Shown in pieces: positions 1 through 6,963 of a DNA stretch of 64,000 nt (position 1 is the first letter of the stretch; the number at the start of each line of letters is the position of its first letter). The translations under genes and the position numbers were made by a program. This DNA comes from Streptomyces mirabilis (GTDB lineage: Bacteria; Actinomycetota; Actinomycetes; Streptomycetales; Streptomycetaceae): positions 4,216,001 through 4,280,000 of the forward strand of contig NZ_CP074102.1 in the NCBI RefSeq assembly GCF_018310535.1, in the 5' to 3' direction. The notes under the pieces were generated by a model. The model was not told where the DNA came from, did no database searches, and was given only the letters and a program-made list of their open reading frames with translations.

Positions 1-1
1 C

Positions 2-829
2 TACATCACCCCCAACCCGCGTCAGCCCCGTGAGGTGTTCGACGAGGACGCTCTTGCCGAGCTGGTTACCTCCATCAAGGAGGTCGGGCTTCTCCAGCCG
101 GTCGTCGTGCGGCAGGTGGGTCCCGCGCGCTACGAGCTCATCATGGGTGAGCGGCGCTTCCGTGCCTGCCGTGAGGCGGGGCTTGAGGCCATTCCTGCGA
201 TCGTGCGGGCCACGGAGGACGAGAAGCTTCTCCTGGACGCGCTGCTGGAGAACCTGCATCGGGCCCAGCTGAACCCACTGGAAGAGGCGGCCGCCTACGA
301 CCAGCTGCTCCAGGACTTCAACTGCACGCACGACCAGCTGGCGGACCGCATCGGCCGCTCGCGCCCGCAGGTCTCCAACACCCTGCGGCTGCTGAAGCTC
401 TCGCCGTCGGTTCAGCGTCGTGTCGCAGCCGGAGTGCTCTCCGCGGGCCATGCCCGCGCCCTGCTCTCCGTCGCGGACTCGGAGGAGCAGGACCGGCTGG
501 CCCACCGCATCGTGGCGGAGGGGCTGTCGGTGCGGGCCGTCGAGGAGATCGTCACCCTCATGGGATCGCGCCCCCAGACCGCTCCGCGCTCCAAGGGACC
601 GCGGGCCGGCGCCCGGCTCTCCCCGGCGCTGAGCGACCTCGCCACCCGCCTCTCGGACCGCTTCGAGACCCGAGTGAAGGTCGACCTGGGGCAGAAGAAG
701 GGAAAGATCACGGTCGAGTTCGCCTCGATGGACGACCTCGAGCGGATCCTCAGCTCTCTCGCCCCGGGTGAGGGAGGAGTTCTCCAGAGGAGCCTCCTGG
801 ACGACGACTCCGAGGACGCTGAGGCCTGA
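2..829 (+). CDS. parB: Chromosome-partitioning protein ParB (5' truncated by window edge)
   Basis: ParB binds parS sites, uses CTP to load and slide as a DNA clamp, and with ParA condenses and segregates the origin region, in Streptomyces mainly during sporulation. The frame is open from base 2 and the gene clearly begins upstream; about 275 residues are present. Visible in order are the N-terminal nucleotide-binding fold with the GERRFRAC motif (about residues 49-56 of the visible part), the [14 protein letters not shown] segment, a helix-turn-helix around residues 112-133 ([20 protein letters not shown]) and a C-terminal dimerisation region after a basic linker. The many parS copies in this window are its expected targets. 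A terminator-like hairpin follows the stop. Identification is secure; only the start is unseen. Confidence 0.97.
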   Translation, partial: YITPNPRQPREVFDEDALAELVTSIKEVGLLQPVVVRQVGPARYELIMGERRFRACREAGLEAIPAIVRATEDEKLLLDALLENLHRAQLNPLEEAAAYDQLLQDFNCTHDQLADRIGRSRPQVSNTLRLLKLSPSVQRRVAAGVLSAGHARALLSVADSEEQDRLAHRIVAEGLSVRAVEEIVTLMGSRPQTAPRSKGPRAGARLSPALSDLATRLSDRFETRVKVDLGQKKGKITVEFASMDDLERILSSLAPGEGGVLQRSLLDDDSEDAEA

Positions 830-869
830 GTCACCCGGCGGCGGGGCGGTCCCCGTCGGCGGACCACAA

Positions 870-913
870 GAGCGGGCCGTGTCCGGTGTGTACCGGAACA
901 CGGCCTGCTCTTT
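870..913 (+). terminator. Terminator hairpin after parB
   Basis: Arms GAGCGGGCCGTGTCCGGT and ACCGGAACACGGCCTGCTC pair (one bulge, one G-U) across a 4-base loop and are followed by TTT. It lies about 40 bases after the parB stop. Confidence 0.75.
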
Positions 914-935
914 GCTTTCAGGCAGTATCTATGCA

Positions 936-959
936 ATCGCATCGTGGATACGATGCGAT
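936..959. promoter_or_regulatory. Perfect 10-bp inverted repeat, candidate operator
   Basis: ATCGCATCGT and ACGATGCGAT are exact reverse complements separated by GGAT. The dyad lies between the parB terminator and the next rightward reading frames, where a promoter for the acetyltransferase gene is expected. No T-run follows, so a protein-binding site is more likely than a terminator. The binding protein is unknown. Confidence 0.4.
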
Positions 960-1009
960 CGGGTATGGCGCATCCACCTGACGGCACCTTCATTGGGGAG
1001 GCGGGGGCC

Positions 1010-1267
1010 ATGCAAACCGTGAGCCGTACCGGACTGGTGACCGCGGGCCTGGGACTGGGGGCGGTCGGTGGCTTCATCGGCAGCCTGCTCAGGGAGCGAA
1101 GCGCTCTGACAGCCGCTCGCGACGCTGCGGGCGAAGGAAGCGAGGAACATCCTTCATGGGGCGCCGGCTCGTACCGCTCACGCTGGACAACCTTCCGGAC
1201 CTTCCCAAGCGCTGTCGCGCGTGTGTCTTCTGGGAACTGGATCCCGTCAGTGGGGAAGCCGCGGTAA
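1010..1267 (+). CDS. Possible small membrane-anchored protein (doubtful)
   Basis: An 85-residue frame with ATG at 1010 and a good ribosome-binding site (GGGGAGG about 9 bases upstream). The first 35 residues look protein-like, with a glycine-rich hydrophobic stretch (TGLVTAGLGLGAVGGFIG) followed by charged residues. The last 37 codons, however, overlap the well-supported acetyltransferase gene in another frame and look like shadow sequence. It may be a short real gene, a leader peptide for the downstream gene, or chance. No function can be proposed. Confidence 0.3.
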   Translation: MQTVSRTGLVTAGLGLGAVGGFIGSLLRERSALTAARDAAGEGSEEHPSWGAGSYRSRWTTFRTFPSAVARVSSGNWIPSVGKPR

Positions 1268-1773
1268 AGGCGGGAAGGCCCGAACTCGAGAAGGAGGCGT
1301 GGATCTCCGCCGTCCTGCTGGAGTGGGGATCCTGCGGCCGCGTCGTCTACGTGGACGACGTACCGGTGGGCTTCGTGCTGTACGCACCCCCTGCCTATGT
1401 ACCCCGCTCCACGGCATTCCCCACGAGCCCGGCCTCACCGGACGCCGTCCAGCTGATGACCGCCTTCATCATGCCGGGCTATCAGGGACAGGGACTCGGC
1501 CGAGTGATGGTCCAGACGGTCGCCAAGGATCTGCTGCGGCGAGGCTTCAAGGCGATCGAGGCTTTCGGGGACGCACGGTGGAAGGAACCGGCCTGTGTGC
1601 TCCCCGCCGACCATCTCCTCGCGGTCGGCTTCAAGACGGTACGCCCCCACCCCAGGTACCCCCGCCTGAGGCTGGAGCTGCGGACGACGCTCTCCTGGAA
1701 GGAAGATGTGGAGTTGGCTCTGGACCGCCTCCTGGGAGCGGTACAGAAGGAACCGGCGCTTCGTCCTCTGTAG
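1156..1773 (+). CDS. GNAT-family N-acetyltransferase
   Basis: A 205-residue protein with the acetyl-CoA-binding signature PGYQGQGLGRVMVQ in the middle of the domain, preceded by the strand that carries VYVDDVPVGFVLYAPP. It should transfer an acetyl group from acetyl-CoA to an amine; the substrate cannot be read from sequence. The ATG at 1156 gives the conserved-looking start MGRRLVPLTL and has a GGAAG-type ribosome-binding site. It lies convergent to trxA, separated by a strong hairpin and a parS site. In Streptomyces a gene of this type stands regularly between parB and trxA. Confidence 0.85.
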   Translation: MGRRLVPLTLDNLPDLPKRCRACVFWELDPVSGEAAVKAGRPELEKEAWISAVLLEWGSCGRVVYVDDVPVGFVLYAPPAYVPRSTAFPTSPASPDAVQLMTAFIMPGYQGQGLGRVMVQTVAKDLLRRGFKAIEAFGDARWKEPACVLPADHLLAVGFKTVRPHPRYPRLRLELRTTLSWKEDVELALDRLLGAVQKEPALRPL

Positions 1774-1807
1774 CCGTGACGCTGCCTGCCGACGCGACCC
1801 CTACGTC

Positions 1808-1847
1808 ACGCGAATGGGCCAGCCCTTCCGGGCTGGCCCATTCGCGT
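1808..1847. terminator. Bidirectional terminator hairpin between GNAT gene and trxA, abutting parS
   Basis: A perfect 16-bp stem (GCGAATGGGCCAGCCC and its complement, extended by two outer pairs) with loop TTCC. It separates two convergent genes. The right arm ends in the first bases of the parS at 1846. Confidence 0.85.
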
Positions 1848-1859
1848 TTCACGTGAAAC
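1846..1859. other. parS: parS site (exact GTTTCACGTGAAAC)
   Basis: Exact match to the ParB-binding palindrome of Streptomyces, between the convergent GNAT and trxA genes and directly beside the terminator stem. It is the copy closest to parB in this window. Confidence 0.95.
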
Positions 1860-1889
1860 ATCGCCGCCGTTGTAGGACGGCGCTTCCGG

Positions 1890-2240
1890 TCAGACGGTCT
1901 TCTCGGCGCCCTCGGTGATGAAGTCCTCCAGGTCGCGGACGATCGCGGCCTTCGGCTTCGCACCCACGATGGTCTTGGCGACCTCGCCACCCTGGTAGAC
2001 GTTCAGGGTCGGAATGGACATGACGCCGTACTTGGCAGCAGTACCCGGGTTCTCATCGATGTTGAGCTTGACGACCTCGATCTGGTCGCCGTACTCCGCG
2101 GCGATCGCCTCGAGGGACGGGGCGATCTGGCGGCACGGACCGCACCAGGCGGCCCAGAAGTCCACCAGGACGGGCTTGTCGCTCTTGAGGACGTCCTGCT
2201 CGAAAGAGTCGTCGGTCACATTCTTCAGGGTGCCGGCCAC
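1890..2240 (-). CDS. trxA: Thioredoxin
   Basis: A 116-residue cytoplasmic thioredoxin that reduces protein disulfides and is itself reduced by TrxB, encoded just upstream. The active site WCGPC falls at cysteines 33 and 36, and the cis-proline segment MSIPTLNV is present. I place the start at GTG 2240 (residues MAGTLKNV) because GAAGGAG lies 6 bases upstream of it; an in-frame GTG at 2255 has no such site and would be inside that ribosome-binding sequence. It is the second gene of the trxB-trxA operon (42-base gap) and so shares the sigma-R-type promoter in front of trxB. Confidence 0.96.
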   Translation of the reverse strand: MAGTLKNVTDDSFEQDVLKSDKPVLVDFWAAWCGPCRQIAPSLEAIAAEYGDQIEVVKLNIDENPGTAAKYGVMSIPTLNVYQGGEVAKTIVGAKPKAAIVRDLEDFITEGAEKTV

Positions 2241-2282
2241 GGCGGGCTCCTTCACTGGTTGGTGCGGTGGGGCGGACGGGGG

Positions 2283-3245
2283 TCAGACGGTGGCAGCCGC
2301 GGCGGTCTCGCTGTCCGCGAGGGCAGCGAGGTAGCGCTCGGCGTCGAGGGCGGCGGAGCAGCCGGTACCGGCCGCGGTGATCGCCTGGCGGTACGTGTGG
2401 TCGACGACATCACCGGCGCCGAAGACACCGGTCAGGTTCGTCCGGGTCGAAGGCGCCTCGACCTTGAGGTAGCCCTCCTCGTCCAGATCGAGCTGGCCCT
2501 TGAAGAGCTCGGTGCGCGGGTCGTGGCCGATCGCGATGAACAGGCCGGTCACCGCCAGGTCGGAGATCTCACCGGTCTTGAGGTTGCGCAGCTTCAGGCC
2601 GGCAAGCTTGGGGTCGCCCTCGATCGAGGCGATCTCACTGTCCCAGACGAAGTTGATCTTCGGGTCGGCGAAGGCACGCTCCTGCATCGCCTTGGAGGCG
2701 CGCAGGGTGTCACGGCGGTGCACGATCGTCACGGACTTGGCGAAGCGGGAGAGGAAGGTGGCTTCCTCCATCGCGGTGTCACCACCGCCGATCACGGCGA
2801 TGTCCTGGTCCTTGAAGAAGAAGCCGTCACAGGTCGCGCACCACGAGACGCCGCGTCCGGAGAGAGCGTCCTCGTTGGGCAGACCGAGCTTGCGGTGCTG
2901 CGAGCCCGTCGTGACGATGACGGCCTTGGCACGGTGCACGGTGCCCGCGGTGTCCGTGACGGTCTTGATCTCGCCCGTCAGGTCGACGGCGACGACGTCG
3001 TCCGGGATCAGCTCGGCACCGAAGCGCTCGGCCTGGGCGCGCATGTTGTCCATGAGCTCGGGGCCCATGATGCCGTCCTGGAAACCGGGGAAGTTCTCCA
3101 CCTCGGTGGTGTTCATCAGCGCACCACCGGCGGTGACGGCGCCTTCGAAGACCAGCGGCTTCAGCGACGCGCGCGCGGTGTAGAGCGCTGCCGTGTAGCC
3201 GGCAGGCCCGGATCCGATGATGATCACGTTACGGACGTCGCTCAC
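2283..3245 (-). CDS. trxB: Thioredoxin-disulfide reductase
   Basis: A 320-residue flavoprotein that passes electrons from NADPH through FAD to the CATC disulfide and then to thioredoxin. Visible are the FAD-binding GSGPAG (residues 11-16), the redox pair SWCATCDG (Cys136, Cys139), the NADPH-site [10 protein letters not shown] and the C-terminal FAD motif GDVVD. The start GTG 3245 ([11 protein letters not shown]) has GAGGA at normal distance; the open frame extends 25 codons further but that part is not conserved-looking. It forms an operon with trxA. Known in S. coelicolor as a disulfide-stress target of sigma-R, which the promoter here supports. Confidence 0.97.
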   Translation of the reverse strand: MSDVRNVIIIGSGPAGYTAALYTARASLKPLVFEGAVTAGGALMNTTEVENFPGFQDGIMGPELMDNMRAQAERFGAELIPDDVVAVDLTGEIKTVTDTAGTVHRAKAVIVTTGSQHRKLGLPNEDALSGRGVSWCATCDGFFFKDQDIAVIGGGDTAMEEATFLSRFAKSVTIVHRRDTLRASKAMQERAFADPKINFVWDSEIASIEGDPKLAGLKLRNLKTGEISDLAVTGLFIAIGHDPRTELFKGQLDLDEEGYLKVEAPSTRTNLTGVFGAGDVVDHTYRQAITAAGTGCSAALDAERYLAALADSETAAAATV

Positions 3246-3318
3246 GGCTTGATTCCTCGTCTCTGGAGACTGCTGCGTACTACCGGTGGGAGCCTCTCTC
3301 AGAACTCTCACCCCACCC

Positions 3319-3344
3319 AACGGATCCTAAGGGGCTTGCATTCC
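3319..3344 (-). promoter_or_regulatory. Sigma-R-type promoter of trxB-trxA
   Basis: Read on the minus strand, GGAAT (3344-3340) is followed by exactly 18 bases and then GTT (3321-3319). This is the full consensus of disulfide-stress sigma-R promoters. It lies about 75 bases upstream of the trxB start. Confidence 0.9.
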
Positions 3345-3428
3345 CTGTGTGTCCGGGCACACGGAGACGAGACACCGCACAGAGATGCCATGGGGTTACT
3401 GGGGAGGCGGCCGGTCGACGCGAGGCGC

Positions 3429-4373
3429 TCAGGAGCGGGCGTACGAGTGCGTCAGCAGGAGCTTGCCAGGGGACGCCGAAGCCTGCTTTACACACGCGGC
3501 TTCGACGATGTACGCCGTGACCTTTGTGCTGTCGGAGGCGTCGGGCACTACCACCAGATACACCGTCGTCCCCTTGTACGTGCCTTGTTGCGCGGCGAGG
3601 ATCGCTGCGCTGCTCCCGGTCCCCTTCTGAATACAGTCGGGGACCTGCACGGTCGGTGTGATCAAGGTGTCGACCCCGGCGGACCCGTTGCCCGCGTCGT
3701 TGGACTGGACTCCCCAGGGATGCTTCGGGCTGGCGGAGGGGGTGCTCGCGCTCCTGTTCTTCGCGAGGAGATCCGCCACCTGAGTCTTCAGCTCCCCCTC
3801 GGAAAAAGTGTCCTTCGCCCCCTGCTGCGTCACCGTCTGTGGGCTCTTGCCGGAGCCGTCGCCCAGCGACTGCACGAGGATCGCGCCCAGCCCGAGAGCG
3901 GCGGCCGTGAACACGGTGCCGAGAACGACCACCCTGCGGCGCCCACGGCGGCCCCGACGTGAGCGGCCGGGGCCGGTGGCAGCGTGGGGACGTCCCGAGG
4001 GACGGTCCGTGAGGGAAGCGGGGCTCGGATCGCCTGACGTGTGTGAAACACCGGCGACCGATGTTTCACGTGAAACACTCGCGCGGTCGTCCTCGGCCGC
4101 TTCGCGGTCGGGCGCCGTGGCACTCAGCAGAGCCTCCGCGGCAAGGGCCGCATCGATACGCCCGGCCACATCATCGGGCATGCGCGTGGGTCCCGGCAGA
4201 GTGCCGAGCAGCCCCCGGATCTCCTCCAGGGAGTCGTACACGTCGGCGCAGAGCACGCACTCGTCGAGGTGTCGCCGTACGTCCGCGGTGCGGGAAGGCG
4301 GGAGCAGCCCCTCGGAGAGGTCGGAGATCTCCGCGACATCCGGGTGCCCCGCCGTATCCGTCGTGGATGTCAC
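3429..4373 (-). CDS. Membrane anti-sigma factor with zinc-binding HxxxCxxC motif
   Basis: A 314-residue protein whose start GTG overlaps the stop of the ECF sigma gene by four bases (GTGA), so translation is coupled. The N-terminal segment contains HLDECVLC (His35, Cys39, Cys42), the zinc-associated anti-sigma motif. A poly-basic stretch and one membrane helix (VVVLGTVFTAAALGLGAILV) follow at about residues 180-205, then an extracytoplasmic domain with serine-rich linker. It should hold the partner sigma factor inactive at the membrane until a signal is received; the signal is unknown. An exact parS lies within the coding sequence, read as SVSRETS in the linker before the helix. The stop is 84 bases from the sigma-R promoter of trxB. 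Confidence 0.8.
   Translation of the reverse strand: MTSTTDTAGHPDVAEISDLSEGLLPPSRTADVRRHLDECVLCADVYDSLEEIRGLLGTLPGPTRMPDDVAGRIDAALAAEALLSATAPDREAAEDDRASVSRETSVAGVSHTSGDPSPASLTDRPSGRPHAATGPGRSRRGRRGRRRVVVLGTVFTAAALGLGAILVQSLGDGSGKSPQTVTQQGAKDTFSEGELKTQVADLLAKNRSASTPSASPKHPWGVQSNDAGNGSAGVDTLITPTVQVPDCIQKGTGSSAAILAAQQGTYKGTTVYLVVVPDASDSTKVTAYIVEAACVKQASASPGKLLLTHSYARS
4063..4076. other. parS: parS site (exact) inside the anti-sigma coding region
   Basis: Exact GTTTCACGTGAAAC within the linker-encoding part of the anti-sigma gene, the only exact copy in this window fully inside a coding sequence. A further half-like GTGTGAAACACC lies at about 4041. Confidence 0.93.
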
Positions 4374-5101
4374 GCTCGCCCACCTCCGCCCTTCACAGCA
4401 GCTGAATCGCTTGGTCCTGCATCGCGTGGGCCTGCATCGTGCGGTCCCGCTGCCGGTGGGACGGATGCCCCCTGCGTCCGGTTCCTTCCGCCGCCCGACT
4501 TGTTGCCGCCCCCGCCGCTTCCGTTGTCCGCACGGAGATGGGCGAGCAGTGGGAGCAGTCTGGCTCTGCCCCGTGCGCAACGGCTCTTCACCGTGCCGAC
4601 GGGTACATCGAGGACACGGGCCGCCTCTGCCACCGGGTAGCCCTGCATGTCCACCAGGACGAGAGCGGCGCGTTGGTCGGCCGGGAGCGTACTCAGTGCC
4701 GTCAGCAGCTCGCGGTGCAGATCGTTGCGCTCGGCCGGGGCGGAGGCGGACTCGTGCGGTTCGAGGAGCTGTTCCAGGCGTTCGGTGTCATCGACGGGAG
4801 ACGTCTTCCTGGATGCGGCTTTGCGGGCGCGGTCCAGACAGGCGTTCACCGTGATGCGGTGCAGCCAGGTCGTGACGGCCGACTGGCCGCGGAAGGTGTG
4901 AGCGGCCCGGTAGGCGGAGACCAGCGCGTCCTGGACGGCGTCAGCGGCCTCCTCGCGGTCTCCCAGCGTCCGCAGGGCGACTGCCCAGAGCCGGTCGCGA
5001 TGGCGCCGCACGATCTCGCCGAAGGCCTCGGGGTCGCCCGCTACGTGACGGGCGAGGAGGTCCTGATCGCTTGCGTCGCCGTATTCGGTTTCATCGGCCA
5101 T
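4370..5101 (-). CDS. sigM: ECF RNA polymerase sigma factor, SigM-type
   Basis: A 243-residue group 4 sigma factor. Region 2 is seen as EAFGEIVRRHRDRLWAVALR with DAVQDALVSAYR and TWLHRITVNACLDRARK; region 4 is LPADQRAALVLVDMQGYPVA with the helix-turn-helix VLDVPVGTVKSRCARGRARL. The last 55 residues are an unusual extension rich in Gly/Asn/Arg and then Asp/Pro/Gly, absent from minimal ECF factors. The ATG at 5101 follows GGGGAGGGG. Overlap with the anti-sigma gene indicates a sigma/anti-sigma unit. The symbol follows the common annotation of this locus; it should not be confused with the RsmA-controlled SigM elsewhere in S. coelicolor. Confidence 0.85.
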   Translation of the reverse strand: MADETEYGDASDQDLLARHVAGDPEAFGEIVRRHRDRLWAVALRTLGDREEAADAVQDALVSAYRAAHTFRGQSAVTTWLHRITVNACLDRARKAASRKTSPVDDTERLEQLLEPHESASAPAERNDLHRELLTALSTLPADQRAALVLVDMQGYPVAEAARVLDVPVGTVKSRCARGRARLLPLLAHLRADNGSGGGGNKSGGGRNRTQGASVPPAAGPHDAGPRDAGPSDSAAVKGGGGRA

Positions 5102-5129
5102 CGGACCCCCTCCCCTTCGTCGACGAACG

Positions 5130-6845
5130 TCAGCTGGTGAACTTCACGTCCGTGATGGCTTGCTTGTAGCCGGCGCCGCTGTACTGATCACCGGATGCGT
5201 AGGGCATTGCCGTGATCCAGAGCAGCACGTACTGGGTCTTCGCCTTCTTGCTGACCGTGATCTTCGCGCTGGTGCCGCTCGTCGTGATGGTCCCGATCTT
5301 CGTCATCGAATCCACCGACGCCGAGGGACTCATCGAGTCCGTCCCATAGAGGGTGATCGTCGTGTGATCACCGGGGTACCGGAGCCCTATCGAAGCCGCC
5401 GTGACGGTCTGCTGTGAACCGAGGTCGTAGACGATGCCGACGCCGGGCTTGAAGGCCGGCTTCATCTCCGGACCGTCCACGAAGCTCTTGCTCCGCCAAT
5501 ACGTCGAGCTGTCGCCGTCGTACGTCTTGTCCACGTCCCCGGGCGCCTGGGCGTCACCCTTCGCGACGTACTCCCGCGCGCCCTTGATCGCGATCGGCTT
5601 GACCGGCTTGGTCTTGTCGGTGTCCTTGCCGTTGCCGTCCGGCGTCTTGGTCTGCTGTGTGTCGTCGGACTTGCGGCGTTCCATCAGGGCGTCCGCGAGC
5701 TGCCAGCTGCCGAGGCCCAGAGCGGCGATCAGGAGGGCCGACACGGCCCACTTGAGGGCCTTGCCGGTGCGGCTCTGCAGCGGAGGCGGCGGGGCCGGTA
5801 CGGGCTGCGTGGCGCCCATGTGGGGCGCGGGGCGGCCGTAGCCCTGCTGGTACGAGGTGCGCTGGTACTCCGGCGGGGCCGTGAACGCGGGCTCCGGCGG
5901 GCGGATGCGGGGCATCTCGGCGATCGCCTTCACCAGTTCCTCCGGCGTGGTGCACGGAGTCTCGTGGCGGGAGGCGGTCGCGCCGTCGTTGGCGAGCGCG
6001 CGCATGGCGAGCTCCGACAGGCCGCGGTGGACGCCGGCGCGTACCTGGTCGGGGGCGATCAGGCCGACCCCCTTGGGCAGCCCGGACAGACCGTAGGCGT
6101 CGTTGTCGTAAGGCCAGCGCTGGGTGAGCGCCGCGTAGAGGAGCGCCCCGATCGCCTCCGTGTCGGTGCGCTGCGGGGTGTCCGAGCTGATGCCGCGCAG
6201 CGCGGCGTTCACGGCGAGGCCACGGATGCGCCACTGGCCGGTCGAGGTGCGCAGCACGGCGCTGGGCGTCAGTCGCAGATGCGCGAGGCCCTCACGGTGC
6301 GCGGCGGCCATGGCCTGGGAGACCTGGCTGACCATCTGGTAGGCCTCGTGCACTTCCAGCGGGCCCGAGGCCAGCAGCGCGGTCAGCTCCGTGGCGTCCG
6401 GCAGCCACTCGTGCACCACGTAGACGAGGTCGTTCTCCTCGACCGCGTCCAGGACCTGGACGAACCGGGGATCGCCCAGCAGGGCCGAGGAACGGGCCGC
6501 CGCCAGTACGGAGCGGGCCCGTGGATGGTCGGCGGGCAGGAGATGCACACCGACGGCGCGGCGGAGTTTCTCGTCCACCGCACGCCAACTGCTGAAACCG
6601 TCCAGACGGGTGACACACTCCTCGAGGCGGTAACGCCCGGCGAGTTTGTGACCACTGTGCAGTTCGGGCGGTGAGGCCTTTCCGGGACTCTCGGTCCCGC
6701 CGCTCCCCTGTGCCTCTTCGCTGTCCGTCTCCCGCTCCCGGTTCTGGGCCACCCCGTCGGACGTGGACTGGCCCGCCTTGGCGGTCAGCGGCTCGTCGCC
6801 GCTGTTGTCTGCCACGTCGACGGCAGCCGTGCTCCGTTCCGCCAC
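5130..6845 (-). CDS. Membrane pseudokinase with extracellular discoidin-like domain, next to murJ
   Basis: A 571-residue protein: acidic polar head (about 1-60), a protein-kinase-like fold (about 65-310), a proline-rich linker, one membrane helix (WAVSALLIAALGLGSW) near residue 375, a charged linker, and a C-terminal domain (about 430-571) with GDSSTYWRSK and VYDLGSQQTVTA resembling the F5/8C-discoidin sugar-binding fold. The HRD position reads HLRLTPSAV and no DFG is visible, so phosphotransfer is unlikely. In Mycobacterium tuberculosis MviN carries MurJ, a pseudokinase and a similar extracellular domain in one chain; here the MurJ part is the preceding gene. The start GTG 6845 (VAERSTAAV) is chosen over 6903-6905 because only it has an upstream GGAGG. 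Confidence 0.8.
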   Translation of the reverse strand: MAERSTAAVDVADNSGDEPLTAKAGQSTSDGVAQNRERETDSEEAQGSGGTESPGKASPPELHSGHKLAGRYRLEECVTRLDGFSSWRAVDEKLRRAVGVHLLPADHPRARSVLAAARSSALLGDPRFVQVLDAVEENDLVYVVHEWLPDATELTALLASGPLEVHEAYQMVSQVSQAMAAAHREGLAHLRLTPSAVLRTSTGQWRIRGLAVNAALRGISSDTPQRTDTEAIGALLYAALTQRWPYDNDAYGLSGLPKGVGLIAPDQVRAGVHRGLSELAMRALANDGATASRHETPCTTPEELVKAIAEMPRIRPPEPAFTAPPEYQRTSYQQGYGRPAPHMGATQPVPAPPPPLQSRTGKALKWAVSALLIAALGLGSWQLADALMERRKSDDTQQTKTPDGNGKDTDKTKPVKPIAIKGAREYVAKGDAQAPGDVDKTYDGDSSTYWRSKSFVDGPEMKPAFKPGVGIVYDLGSQQTVTAASIGLRYPGDHTTITLYGTDSMSPSASVDSMTKIGTITTSGTSAKITVSKKAKTQYVLLWITAMPYASGDQYSGAGYKQAITDVKFTS

Positions 6846-6963
6846 CGTCGTTCCCGCCTCCCCATTCGTTGCGCGCTGTCCGACGCAGAAACCAATTGTG
6901 CCCACAGTCCGGCGCTATGCACGACACACGGCGACGGACGATGGTTGTGCGCGTACCCCCGCC

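Noticed and set aside
2259..3962. Long open frame (567 codons) opposite trxB and the anti-sigma gene
   Set aside because: Antisense to two certain genes; its composition (Val/Gly/Arg/Asp-rich) is what high-GC third positions produce on the opposite strand. No ribosome-binding site or known motif.
4041..4052. GTGTGAAACACC as another parS or a Rex site
   Set aside because: Too many mismatches to either consensus; only a half-site resemblance.
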